From the IMG/VR virus record IMGVR_UViG_3300032236_000575, positions 1-63,156 of that record: 63,156 nt of DNA; one strand, given 5' to 3'. The DNA comes from a virus. How positions within the stretch are numbered: the stretch's first letter is position 1; the number at the start of each line of letters is the position of its first letter. This document shows positions 1 through 8,099 of this stretch, one piece after another. A model generated the notes under the pieces. That model was not told where the DNA came from, searched no databases, and worked only from the letters and a program-made list of their open reading frames with translations. A program made the position numbers and the translations under genes.

Positions 1-123
1 CGAGGACGGCCTGAGCCAACTTGATGTCGGCAGCCCTGTCGGGACTCTGCTTCGGATCAGCAGCCGCGATCTCTTTCAACAGCGTGTACGCGGCCTCGTC
101 GCCACGGCTGGCAGCCCACTCCA
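1..123. repeat. Left copy of 123-bp terminal redundancy
   Basis: These bases are identical to 63034-63156. The endolysin reading frame runs uninterrupted through the overlap, so the contig is circular and this copy is either an assembly overlap or a genuine short terminal repeat. An exact repeat lying inside a coding gene is more typical of a k-mer-sized assembler overlap than of a biological direct repeat. Confidence 0.97.
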
Positions 124-1384
124 CATACTGCGCGTGAGCGAACCCGTCATCGTGGATCGGCAACTCGTGCTGCTCCAGAACAGCACTTTCACCGATGTGC
201 CGGAAAGGTGACTCCGAACTGATCTTGTTGAACAGTGCCCCATGCACCTCGGCAAGGAGTCTGCTGTCCTCTGCACTCATCTCGTCTTGATTGCCTTCCT
301 CGGCCACCGGGGCAAGCGCGGCGGCTGGCGCAGCACCGACTCCCCACTGACCGTAATCACTTGTGTACGAATCGTTTTCATCGCATTGCACGCCACCGAC
401 AGTGACGAACCCGGCGTGCTGGAAAATGTTGATGCGAGGATCAACATTGCTGCCGGACCACGCTTCTGTCTGCCATGCCCATCGCGCTGTCTGATTACTC
501 AGTGCTCTCGACACCGGCCAGTAGCCGCCATAGATGCCGACACGATCGGGACCGAGAACAGAAGCGACACCGCGAAGATAGTCATCGATCTGCGCCTGCT
601 GCTCAGGAGTCGCATCCCAATCAGCACTGAAGTAGATCGGCCTATCAGCAGGACCGTTACACGAACGATGCTGAGCGTCAGCACTTTTCGCATCCTCGAC
701 ACCGGCCACGAACCCACCGAGCATGCGATCGGCAGTTGTCTCCCAGTTCGACACGATCGCCACACCAGCAGCATTCAACTGCGCTGCCTCGTCCGGCAAC
801 AACAACTTACCCGGCAAGCTCGCACCACCATCGGACAGATAGCGGCACACGAACTTGTACCCGGCGTTGATGATGTCGGCACCGTTGATGCGGCCACCGG
901 CATAGTCGATACCGCGAACATCGCTCCCGATCGGACCCGGCAGATACCACCACTGATTCCAGTAGGAGTTAGTCGGCTCAACCGCGCCGGACCCGCGAGT
1001 GCAAACACCGCAGTCACCGTTGTCCTCCATCAGCACACCATCAACCTCGATGTTTGTGTGACTGTATGGACCTCCGCCGCCGTGATGGATCGAAACTATC
1101 GCGACAGCGTCAGACGGAACATCCTGCGGCCCAGCGACATTCACGGTCCCGTAAGGGCCGACAGTGCCTGGACCGGCAATTGGATTCCATGATTCAGTGG
1201 AAACTGGATGACCCCAAGACATGCCATCACCTTTGGTGAGTGCCTCAAGGATCGATCCGACTAGACCCGAGCAGTCAGTGCCATCAGAGAGCGTGTCAGT
1301 CCATGCACCGCCGTAGACGTACTGCTGCCCGAGCCTAGCCTGGAAGATCGACTTCGCCAGTTCCACATTCTGGCGAGGTATCAA
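1..1384 (-). CDS. lysA: Endolysin (LysA), N-terminal 461 codons; continues at the other contig end
   Basis: This gene degrades host peptidoglycan. I read it from a TTG at 1384, just after the stop of the upstream gene and preceded by GGAG. The frame is open to base 1 and continues in phase to the stop at 62693, giving about 574 residues. Residues 5-115 look like an NlpC/P60 peptidase: YVYGGAW, then DCSGLVG with catalytic Cys38, and His109 in YSHTNIEVDG. Residues about 140-345 match the DUF1906/Rv2525c-like glycoside-hydrolase-like fold (DVRGIDYAGG, GYKFVCRYLS, PIYFSADWD, GIYGGYWP). A linker leads to the C-terminal part annotated at 62693-63156. The order peptidase, DUF1906, membrane segment is unusual. 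The catalytic assignments are by family resemblance only. Confidence 0.85.
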   Translation of the reverse strand, partial: MIPRQNVELAKSIFQARLGQQYVYGGAWTDTLSDGTDCSGLVGSILEALTKGDGMSWGHPVSTESWNPIAGPGTVGPYGTVNVAGPQDVPSDAVAIVSIHHGGGGPYSHTNIEVDGVLMEDNGDCGVCTRGSGAVEPTNSYWNQWWYLPGPIGSDVRGIDYAGGRINGADIINAGYKFVCRYLSDGGASLPGKLLLPDEAAQLNAAGVAIVSNWETTADRMLGGFVAGVEDAKSADAQHRSCNGPADRPIYFSADWDATPEQQAQIDDYLRGVASVLGPDRVGIYGGYWPVSRALSNQTARWAWQTEAWSGSNVDPRINIFQHAGFVTVGGVQCDENDSYTSDYGQWGVGAAPAAALAPVAEEGNQDEMSAEDSRLLAEVHGALFNKISSESPFRHIGESAVLEQHELPIHDDGFAHAQYVEWAASRGDEAAYTLLKEIAAADPKQSPDRAADIKLAQAVL

Positions 1385-1385
1385 T

Positions 1386-1859
1386 CTAGGCTCCCGTCGT
1401 CCCGTCAACCGGCACGGTCGGATCGACCTGCTGCGGAACAGGATTCACCACAGCGGGGATGACAGCCGGATCAACCGGCGCAGGAGCCGAAGGCTCAGTC
1501 ACAGGCGCAGCAGGAGCAGCGGGATCGACAGCAGGAGCCGGAACCTTCGCAGCAGCATCCAACTGCTGAACAAGGTTGTCGAGGCCACTGAAATCAAGGC
1601 TCACTCCCGAGGGCGACTGCAGGAGCCGCTCCTTGATGGTGCTCAGGTCCGAAAGAGCCTGCGCCACATCAGCGTTCAAATGTTCTTGGTCCGACAAAAT
1701 GATCCCCTTTAACTTTCTTGTTTCCCTTACCAGATCAGCCATCTGCGTACACAGAAGACCGAACCTAAACCTGTACTCACTTGTGATCGCCGCGAAATAG
1801 CTCGTCGTCATAAACAACGCGGCAGCAACAGACGCGACAACCCAACACGCATCGCTCAC
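1386..1859 (-). CDS. Membrane-anchored Ala/Pro-rich protein next to the endolysin
   Basis: A 157-aa protein from a GTG start. Residues 5-28 form one hydrophobic helix (SDACWVVASVAAALFMTTSY). A helical stretch follows at 35-75, then a low-complexity Ala/Pro/Val tail from about 108 to the end. The topology suggests an anchor with an extracytoplasmic Pro-rich stalk. It ends two bases before the endolysin start, so it is probably co-translated with the lysis genes. A spanin-like or LysZ-like role is conceivable, but no family signature is visible. Confidence 0.6.
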   Translation of the reverse strand: MSDACWVVASVAAALFMTTSYFAAITSEYRFRFGLLCTQMADLVRETRKLKGIILSDQEHLNADVAQALSDLSTIKERLLQSPSGVSLDFSGLDNLVQQLDAAAKVPAPAVDPAAPAAPVTEPSAPAPVDPAVIPAVVNPVPQQVDPTVPVDGTTGA

Positions 1860-1863
1860 ACAC

Positions 1864-1944
1864 TCACCTCAATGCGTAGAACTCGGCGCACAGAAAACCC
1901 CATGCAACCAAAATGATGAAAACCGTTGAAGCGAAAGCCTTCAC
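1864..1944 (-). CDS. Possible 26-aa single-helix membrane peptide
   Basis: A GTG-started frame two bases after the preceding stop encodes a 26-residue peptide that is almost entirely a hydrophobic helix (STVFIILVAWGFLCAEFY). It sits tightly between two genes, and similar tiny membrane peptides occur elsewhere in this genome. The ribosome binding site is weak, so this is a tentative call. Confidence 0.35.
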   Translation of the reverse strand: MKAFASTVFIILVAWGFLCAEFYALR

Positions 1945-1946
1945 GG

Positions 1947-2159
1947 TTAGGAACCGGACTCGACAAAGCCCTTGACGGTCTGCTCTGTCTGCTGCTTACG
2001 GGCAGACGCAAGAGCGTTAAAGAAACCACCGGACGATGCCGACGCTTTCTTGATCTTGCCCTGAGCGGTAACACCGGAATTGGTTTCCTGCCAAACGAAC
2101 TCATCGATGTCGTCGTCAAACAGGGTCATATCGTTGTAGATAACAGTGAGCTTCTTCAT
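1947..2159 (-). CDS. Hypothetical 70-aa protein
   Basis: A 70-residue protein from the ATG at 2159. Its start overlaps the stop of the upstream gene by four bases. It begins MKKLTVIYND, has an acidic stretch near residue 17 and a basic C-terminal half. No family is recognised. Its place between minor tail genes and the lysis genes suggests a late gene. Confidence 0.6.
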   Translation of the reverse strand: MKKLTVIYNDMTLFDDDIDEFVWQETNSGVTAQGKIKKASASSGGFFNALASARKQQTEQTVKGFVESGS

Positions 2160-2494
2160 TTCCAGTCTCCGTATCGAATCGGGTAGATGTCGATGCATCC
2201 CTTGTCGGTTAGTTGTATTGGATGAGGCAGTTGTCGCTGCCCAGTCATCATCGGCAGAGAGCCGGGTCCATGCAGATAAATCATGTGCGTAAACGTCACG
2301 CCGCCGGGAACCCAAACCACTGCCCTGCCAACAACTTCCGAACCCTCCACAAGCCAATCAATCTGGCCGCGTTCATAGTCGAGAGAGAAAACAGGCTCAC
2401 ACACGGCTTGCGGACCTGGGCCGGGATCCCCAGACGAGAACCCGACATAAACAGGCCACACTTCAGCCGACAAAACGATCTCGCCGCCGCTCAC
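2156..2494 (-). CDS. Hypothetical late protein, 112 aa
   Basis: A GTG start with GAAGGAG eight bases upstream. The protein is rich in Gly, Pro and Val with a beta-type pattern (VVWVPGGVTFTHMIYLHGPG) and looks like a small structural domain. It follows the tail-fibre-like gene and a copy of the palindromic site. No family is recognised. Confidence 0.6.
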   Translation of the reverse strand: MSGGEIVLSAEVWPVYVGFSSGDPGPGPQAVCEPVFSLDYERGQIDWLVEGSEVVGRAVVWVPGGVTFTHMIYLHGPGSLPMMTGQRQLPHPIQLTDKGCIDIYPIRYGDWK

Positions 2495-2523
2495 GGCAAC
2501 TCCTTCACAGTGGTGGGCAGCAA

Positions 2524-2540
2524 CGTTCCACGATGGAACG
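2524..2540. promoter_or_regulatory. Palindromic site 1 (CGTTCCA-CGA-TGGAACG)
   Basis: A perfect 7+7 palindrome with a 3-bp spacer in the short gap between two late genes. It is one of seven dispersed copies (2524, 20157, 34722, 40863, 44101, 49410, 53098), with a degenerate eighth at 52076. Several copies are extended outward as GCAnCG...CGnTGC. Confidence 0.6.
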
Positions 2541-2567
2541 ATGCTCGATGAAAGATGCTGCGTTGCT

Positions 2568-2924
2568 TTAGGTTTGCGTGTACGTCGGCGTGACCACGAT
2601 CTGGCCCTGACCCGACATCACAACGCTAGTAATCGATGCGTTATCGATCATGTTCGCCGCGCCGGTAGTCGCAGCGGAAGCAAGAATGATGTAGGTGATC
2701 GTCGCTGCCGGTGTGTTGATCGTGACGGCAGTGCCGGTGATCGCACCACCCGAAGCCGAACCCCACGTCGTCGCCACGCGAGCGTAAGCCGGTGAACCGC
2801 CGGTCACCTCGTTCGACGGCGTGGCAGTCGAGCCGGGGTTACCAGTCGCAAGACCGATGTAAGTGCCGAGCGTACCGTAATACGTCGCCATCGTGTTTTT
2901 AGTGGTAGTGACAGCAATCGCCAT
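2568..2924 (-). CDS. Small tail-fibre-like structural protein
   Basis: A 118-aa protein from ATG 2924, preceded by AAAGGGATTG. It is Thr/Ala/Gly-rich with alternating hydrophobics (TYIGLATGNPG, YARVATTWGSASGGAITGTA, ITYIILASAAT). This pattern is seen in the small phage tail-fibre-like proteins that often follow minor tail genes in actinobacteriophages. It follows the glycine-rich tail protein. The role is inferred from composition and position. Confidence 0.6.
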   Translation of the reverse strand: MAIAVTTTKNTMATYYGTLGTYIGLATGNPGSTATPSNEVTGGSPAYARVATTWGSASGGAITGTAVTINTPAATITYIILASAATTGAANMIDNASITSVVMSGQGQIVVTPTYTQT

Positions 2925-2951
2925 GTGCGGCAATCCCTTTCGTTGTTGTGT

Positions 2952-3863
2952 TTACTGATAGAAGACGAACCAAGCGATACCACCGGCACCGCTGCCGCCG
3001 GACCCGCCGAAGCCAAGTACGACACCGTCGCCGCCGCCGCCGCCGAAACCGCCGAAGCCGCCAGCACTTGTGCCAGCCGCGCCGCCACAGTTCGAACCTC
3101 CGCCGTGCCCCGCATAGCCAGCCCCGGCAAAAGAACGCCCGTTGTAGTAATAGGTTCCAGGGTTACCGCCGGTTTGCGACGATCCTTGATAAGCGGCTGC
3201 GCCGCCACCACTGGCACTCATTATGCCGCCGATGTAGGTGGATCCTCCGCCCGTAGCCGCTGCGCCACCGCTTACACCACCGGCTCCACCTCCGCCGACA
3301 ACGAACCCAAGAGCAGTGGTTGTCCACGAAATGTGAACTCCGCGTTGGAGTGTGCGTGCGGCCCATCCCCCTGGACCTCCGCCGCCGCCGTTGTTGCAAC
3401 CAGCACCGCCGAACTGCCCACCACCTCCGCCGCCAAGGAAGATCAAGTCGATGTAGTTACACCACCACGGAATGTATAACGTTCCCGATGACGTGCTGCT
3501 TGATCCGCTTGGCGCGACATAAGGGAAACCTGCTGCAGCAGTTAATGTTCCGTTGTTGGAAAGATAACCGTTGGAGTTGTAGCGCATGAGCGTTGTTGCC
3601 CCGAGCGTTCCCTGTCCGTTGTCCGCCGATGCTGCTGAGTAGGAAGAGAACGCGTTAATGCCAGCCGCTGTACCTTGGCCGCTCATCGATGGACTGGCAA
3701 GCCTTTGCATCACCGTCGAGCCTGCCACTGTTCCAGTTCCGGTCAGTGCTGCTGTTCTGTTGTATTGAAGTACGGTGTTTGCGTAGAGCGTGCCGGTTCC
3801 GTTGGCTTGGCTTGAGAAGCCTTGGTAGATGTTGTTGATATTGCCAGTTAGTTTGCCTGTCAA
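2952..3863 (-). CDS. Glycine-rich minor tail protein
   Basis: A 303-aa protein from a TTG start seven bases after the preceding stop. Residues 1-115 contain degenerate repeats of the type GTGTL-x-A and GQGTLGATTL. After an aromatic patch near 130 (YIPWWCNYIDLIFLGGGG), the rest is a glycine-rich domain typical of actinobacteriophage tail-tip proteins and ends GGIAWFVFYQ. Such domains probably form surface-exposed polyglycine-helix or beta-sandwich structures used in host contact. The receptor is unknown. Confidence 0.8.
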   Translation of the reverse strand: MTGKLTGNINNIYQGFSSQANGTGTLYANTVLQYNRTAALTGTGTVAGSTVMQRLASPSMSGQGTAAGINAFSSYSAASADNGQGTLGATTLMRYNSNGYLSNNGTLTAAAGFPYVAPSGSSSTSSGTLYIPWWCNYIDLIFLGGGGGGQFGGAGCNNGGGGGPGGWAARTLQRGVHISWTTTALGFVVGGGGAGGVSGGAAATGGGSTYIGGIMSASGGGAAAYQGSSQTGGNPGTYYYNGRSFAGAGYAGHGGGSNCGGAAGTSAGGFGGFGGGGGDGVVLGFGGSGGSGAGGIAWFVFYQ

Positions 3864-3869
3864 CGGGTT

Positions 3870-5042
3870 TCACGCAGCTTTTGCTTCTAGTGCGGCGATG
3901 CGCTCCTTTGCCGCGTCAAGTTCAGCTTTGAGATCTTTAATGGCAGCGGTGAGGTAAGGGACAACTCGCGAGTAGTCCACTGTCTGAGGAACAACATTGC
4001 CGTTGGTATCGACGGCATCCTTTTGCCCCATAACCACATGTGGTAGCACATCTTCGATCTCGTGGGCGATGAAGCCAGCATCGGGATCTCGTGCCGCCCT
4101 CTTCCAGTTAAAGGTTACGGGCCGGAGGGCGCACACGTCTTGTAGTCCGCCCGAGATGTCTGCAACGTTTTCCTTGAGTCGGTAGTCAGATGCGCTTTGG
4201 TATGTGACTGTGCTTCCGTTGGTGTAGACCTGGCCGACGTAGAGGTTGCTTGATCCGTAGTAGAAGCCGATCACTCCGCCGGTTGAGTTAACACGATGAT
4301 GCCAACTGGCAAACGATCCATTTGCACTGTCGTAGCAGTGAAAGGAACCGGCGTGATTGTTTCCGACTCCGTACACGTCCAGGGCACTGTACTGATTGAT
4401 GTACACCGTTGTGTTGCCGGATCCATCGATGAAATGCGCTGTGCCGGAACGAAAGTCCATCGTTCCTCTGCCAATCACGCCACTTGTGCCGCCTGACACC
4501 ACAATTCGGCCATCGTAATCAATCAGGGATGGGCCTGAGTTGAAGTCGATGTAGGGCGAGTTGTTGGTTCCGTTTCCAAGGTTGAGAGATCCGCCGTTGC
4601 CGTCACTCAGGGAAGCAATGCTTCCGTTGCTCCATGCGATGGCTGGGTCTGTCAGCGTCTTGCCGTTCAGCTTCGTATCGTTGTACGCCGCTCTCCAGTT
4701 AGCACCATCGCTCGCGAGGAACACTGATCCACCGGCAGGGATCGTCAAAGTTGCGCCATCAACAGTTTGAGATGACGTAGTCGCGATCGTCACCGAGTTG
4801 CTGGCAAGAATGTTCTTCAGCAAGTAGGACGAGGTGTTGCTTACTGCTGTGGGCAAGGTGATGGTTGACGTTGTGTTGATGAGGTAGACGTAGGTTGTGT
4901 TTGCGCCGGATGCCAGTGTGGTTGTGGTTGTGAGAGTTGTTGTGCCGCCGTATTTTACGGATGAGTTGACATCGGTGTTGGTGGCGTTCACGTCCGATGC
5001 GTTTAGCGTGTCGCCTGCTGCAAAGTTAGTTTTCAACGCCAC
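3870..5042 (-). CDS. Tail fibre with C-terminal intramolecular chaperone (peptidase S74)
   Basis: A 390-aa fibre. Residues 1-270 are a Thr/Ser/Asn-rich beta shaft. From about residue 282 the sequence ASDYRLKENVADI starts the S74 autoprocessing chaperone, with Ser before DYRLKEN as the expected cleavage site. FNWKRAARDPDAGFIAHEIEDVLP and a terminal coiled coil (DLKAELDAAKERIAALEAK) follow. In known S74 proteins this domain drives trimer folding and then cuts itself off. The mature fibre would therefore lack roughly the last 105 residues. Confidence 0.9.
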   Translation of the reverse strand: MALKTNFAAGDTLNASDVNATNTDVNSSVKYGGTTTLTTTTTLASGANTTYVYLINTTSTITLPTAVSNTSSYLLKNILASNSVTIATTSSQTVDGATLTIPAGGSVFLASDGANWRAAYNDTKLNGKTLTDPAIAWSNGSIASLSDGNGGSLNLGNGTNNSPYIDFNSGPSLIDYDGRIVVSGGTSGVIGRGTMDFRSGTAHFIDGSGNTTVYINQYSALDVYGVGNNHAGSFHCYDSANGSFASWHHRVNSTGGVIGFYYGSSNLYVGQVYTNGSTVTYQSASDYRLKENVADISGGLQDVCALRPVTFNWKRAARDPDAGFIAHEIEDVLPHVVMGQKDAVDTNGNVVPQTVDYSRVVPYLTAAIKDLKAELDAAKERIAALEAKAA

Positions 5043-5075
5043 AGTGATCTCCTAGTGAAATTGTGTTGTGCATGC

Positions 5076-8000
5076 TTATCGTTTGATCTCAACCGAAACC
5101 GCGCCGGGATACCCGTTCGACGCGGTGAGCGTGTTTGCCACTGCACCGTCCGATGTTGTCAGGTCTTTTGTGAGAAGCCGGTATCCCCAGTTTGCAACGC
5201 TGATGGCAGATACCCTTGCCGTGTAACCGGCAGGTGCTGCGTTGAAAGATGGTGCCGCGCCTGCCACTACATAGATGTCCATGAAGTGGAGAACCTGCGA
5301 AGCTCCCGATGTGTCAGACATGGTGATCGCTGGTGCCGTGCATGACGCAGCCTGTGCAGTCGGCTGTGTCGCTGCGCTTCCGCCAATCGGTGATGCGCCC
5401 TGACCCGAGAGCACGGCAACGATCATCTCGCCAGCATTCGTCCATGTCCCGCTGGTGTGGTTCGTCGCCGTCGCCACTGCGTAATACAGCTTCTGATAGC
5501 TGTTCGATTGAATTACTGACCATGTCGGCACTGTCCCTGCAGCGGATGGAACTGTCGGTGTGCTCACGCCAACCGCAAAGATGACGATGATGTCACCGAC
5601 ATTGTGCGAGGGGATGGTGACTGACGTTCCGAACGCACCGTTCGAACCCTTGTACTGCACTGCTTGTTTCGCCGTTGCCGACAGAGCACCAGAGCCAGAT
5701 ACTGCCCCGGCCACAGCCATGCTGGGAACAGTAGAAACCGAAAGCAAGCCGGAACCAGCGAAAGCAACTGCACTGCTGTAGATCTGAGACAGCGATGCTG
5801 TCAGTGCGCCAACACCAGTTTGGATGCCCTGCAGCAGAGGCACATTGATCGAACTCAAGGATCCCGAGCCGGAGAGTGACATTGCATTGCTGTAGATCTG
5901 AGACAGGGCAATCGAGATCGTTCCGATGCCGGACTGGGCATCATTCACGATTGGTGTGACCAAAGCCGACAGGGAACCAGAACCGGATGCCGCCCCTGCC
6001 ACAGCAGCACTAGGAACAGCGAAGGCCGAAAGCAGGCCAGAGCCGGACAGAGAAGAGTACGAAGATATTCCAGAACCCAACATAAGCGGCAAGACATAGG
6101 GGAACTGCGCCGCACTTGCAAATGCCGACAGAGCACCAGAGCCGGATGCTGAACCGGCCACCGCGACGATGGGTGAAGTGGAAGCCGAGAACAAACCAGA
6201 TCCGGCGAAACTGGTTGCCCTGCTGAAAAGCTGTGAAACAACGAAAGCCACTGTGCCAGTGCTTGATTGAGAGTCTTGCAGCAGCGGTGCGCCGGTTGCC
6301 CCGAGAACACCCAAGCCAGAAAGCGACACCACACTGTTGTAGATCTGAGACAGCACAGCAGCGAGAGCACCAACGCCGGACTGAACTTCGTTGATCAGAG
6401 GTGAACTAGTGGCCGACAGAACTCCAGATCCGCTGAGCGAAACGGTTTTCTGATAGATCTGCAGGAGAAGGAACGCGAGTGTGCCAACGCTTGTTTGTGC
6501 ATCGCCAAGTAAGGGCGAGTCGATCGCGTGCAGGCCGTCGAGAGAACTGTCCCAATCAGATGCGTCTAGCTCTCCAGAAGATGTGAGTCTTGCAGCGACA
6601 GAATAAAGTTGGTAGGCCAGGGACGCGAAGGTTCCCTCTCCAGCTTCTGTCGCTTGATTGGCGGAGAACTGGTAGTCGATGGCCTGCAGGCCGTCATTGA
6701 TCGCGGCATCGTAAGTTCCCTCGCCGCTGTAGAAAACGAAGTAGGGGTTTGTCGAGTAAGTCCACGCCGACAAGCCGCTGTAAAGATAACCGAATTGGCT
6801 TGTGTCCTGATTACTGAACGCACCGTTGTTGATGTACGCGACGATGTTGCGAGCTTTGTCATCGCTAGTAATCAGTCCTTGGCCCGACAGCGACACCGAG
6901 GTGCGAGCGATCTGCTTGATCGATCCACTGAAGTTGCCCTGGCATGTGAACTGCGGTGCGCGAGCAACTTCTAACGAATACCAACCATCAGCGAGTGGAA
7001 CAGGTCGCGGAGGTGGATCAACAGACCACTGCCCCGTCTTCGGTTGCTTAACGGGAAAAGGGGCGGCATCCCACGATCCTCCGCTCTGGCAGCTTTCTCC
7101 AACCTGCTGAAGATGTTGCAGCGCAATCTGATACGAGGTCAAACCGTGCATCGGGTCGCCCGGTGGCGGCTGCGTCGGATAGAGAACGTGACCTCCGCCG
7201 CCGTTGCTCAACACATGGCTCGAAATGTAGTTCAGCGTGTCGATGAAGCTCTTCACCGAACCGATGTTTGGTGTCAGCAGAGTAGTGGCAAGCCACTGAA
7301 GCACGTCGGTGCTCGTCGCATACTGAGTGATGAACGCAGCCGCGTTGACAATGTCTTGCCCACCGAGGCTGTCACCAACCCCGGCGATGATCTCGTCCTG
7401 GTTGACGAAGTCCCACATAATGTTTGGTGTGTTTTTCAGTCTGAGCGATTCGGGAAAGCAGCCGTGACCGCCGGTTGTCGATCCCGGTATGTCGATGCAG
7501 CCGGACCACAGAGAACCCGGCCATGTGTGATTCGTTTCCCTGCACGGGTTACCAAAGGTCACACATGTAAGCAGGTCCGCTTGCCTGGATTGCAATGAGC
7601 CATAACGGATCTCATCGATGATCGAAGACATCAAAGCAGCACCCTGCGAGTAGCCGCCCACAGCGAAGGGGCCAGGCTTGGAATTGATCAAATCAATAAC
7701 CACTTGCTTGCCTTGAGCGAGCGACGTGATCATCGGCAGTGCCGCTGCCGGGTAATCGACCTTGATTGCATCCCACAGTTTTGCGTCGAGCATGAAGGGG
7801 AATGGATCGTTTACTGGTGCGCCGTCGAAGGTGAATGTTCTGCCGTCGATGCCAGGGACGAGGATTGTTTGTCCACCTCCGATCTGGCCGTAGCCGGAAC
7901 CGAAGATGTCAAACAAGAACGCCGTTCCCGTCGCATAGTAGAAACGCGGCCTCGACTGTCCGCCATCGCGATTGGGGATGTCGCGAGTCGGAATGTCAGC

Positions 8001-8093
8001 GCGAGTCGAATACCGCGCAGGCTTGATCTGAGGAAGAGGCTCCGCACCGAAGACACCAGGGAAACGAAACGGAAGCAGTAGCTTGTCAAACAT
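5076..8093 (-). CDS. Minor tail protein with LysB/cutinase-like esterase domain and beta-repeat stalk
   Basis: A 1005-aa protein. Residues about 50-305 form an alpha/beta hydrolase of the LysB/cutinase type: ILVPGIDG, nucleophile Ser149 in GGYSQGA, VTFGNPCRE, candidate Asp233 in NQDEIIAG, and His302 in GGHVLYP. Residues 380-840 hold about ten degenerate 45-aa repeats built on SLSGSGxLSA and QSGVGALAA. A C-terminal beta domain (845-1005) follows. LysB enzymes cleave the mycolate-arabinogalactan ester, so this virion-borne copy could open the outer mycolate layer on adsorption. It is separate from the lysis-cassette LysB at 61.6 kb. Confidence 0.85.
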   Translation of the reverse strand: MFDKLLLPFRFPGVFGAEPLPQIKPARYSTRADIPTRDIPNRDGGQSRPRFYYATGTAFLFDIFGSGYGQIGGGQTILVPGIDGRTFTFDGAPVNDPFPFMLDAKLWDAIKVDYPAAALPMITSLAQGKQVVIDLINSKPGPFAVGGYSQGAALMSSIIDEIRYGSLQSRQADLLTCVTFGNPCRETNHTWPGSLWSGCIDIPGSTTGGHGCFPESLRLKNTPNIMWDFVNQDEIIAGVGDSLGGQDIVNAAAFITQYATSTDVLQWLATTLLTPNIGSVKSFIDTLNYISSHVLSNGGGGHVLYPTQPPPGDPMHGLTSYQIALQHLQQVGESCQSGGSWDAAPFPVKQPKTGQWSVDPPPRPVPLADGWYSLEVARAPQFTCQGNFSGSIKQIARTSVSLSGQGLITSDDKARNIVAYINNGAFSNQDTSQFGYLYSGLSAWTYSTNPYFVFYSGEGTYDAAINDGLQAIDYQFSANQATEAGEGTFASLAYQLYSVAARLTSSGELDASDWDSSLDGLHAIDSPLLGDAQTSVGTLAFLLLQIYQKTVSLSGSGVLSATSSPLINEVQSGVGALAAVLSQIYNSVVSLSGLGVLGATGAPLLQDSQSSTGTVAFVVSQLFSRATSFAGSGLFSASTSPIVAVAGSASGSGALSAFASAAQFPYVLPLMLGSGISSYSSLSGSGLLSAFAVPSAAVAGAASGSGSLSALVTPIVNDAQSGIGTISIALSQIYSNAMSLSGSGSLSSINVPLLQGIQTGVGALTASLSQIYSSAVAFAGSGLLSVSTVPSMAVAGAVSGSGALSATAKQAVQYKGSNGAFGTSVTIPSHNVGDIIVIFAVGVSTPTVPSAAGTVPTWSVIQSNSYQKLYYAVATATNHTSGTWTNAGEMIVAVLSGQGASPIGGSAATQPTAQAASCTAPAITMSDTSGASQVLHFMDIYVVAGAAPSFNAAPAGYTARVSAISVANWGYRLLTKDLTTSDGAVANTLTASNGYPGAVSVEIKR

Positions 8094-8099
8094 CAGCCG

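Noticed and set aside
242-1192. Long plus-strand open frame of 316 codons
   Set aside because: It is antisense to the endolysin, whose frame carries recognisable NlpC/P60 and DUF1906 motifs. The plus frame has no family pattern.
2948-3479. Two plus-strand frames over the glycine-rich gene
   Set aside because: Frames antisense to GC-rich Gly codons give long Ala/Thr/Arg-rich frames by chance. The minus frame is a known glycine-rich tail protein type.
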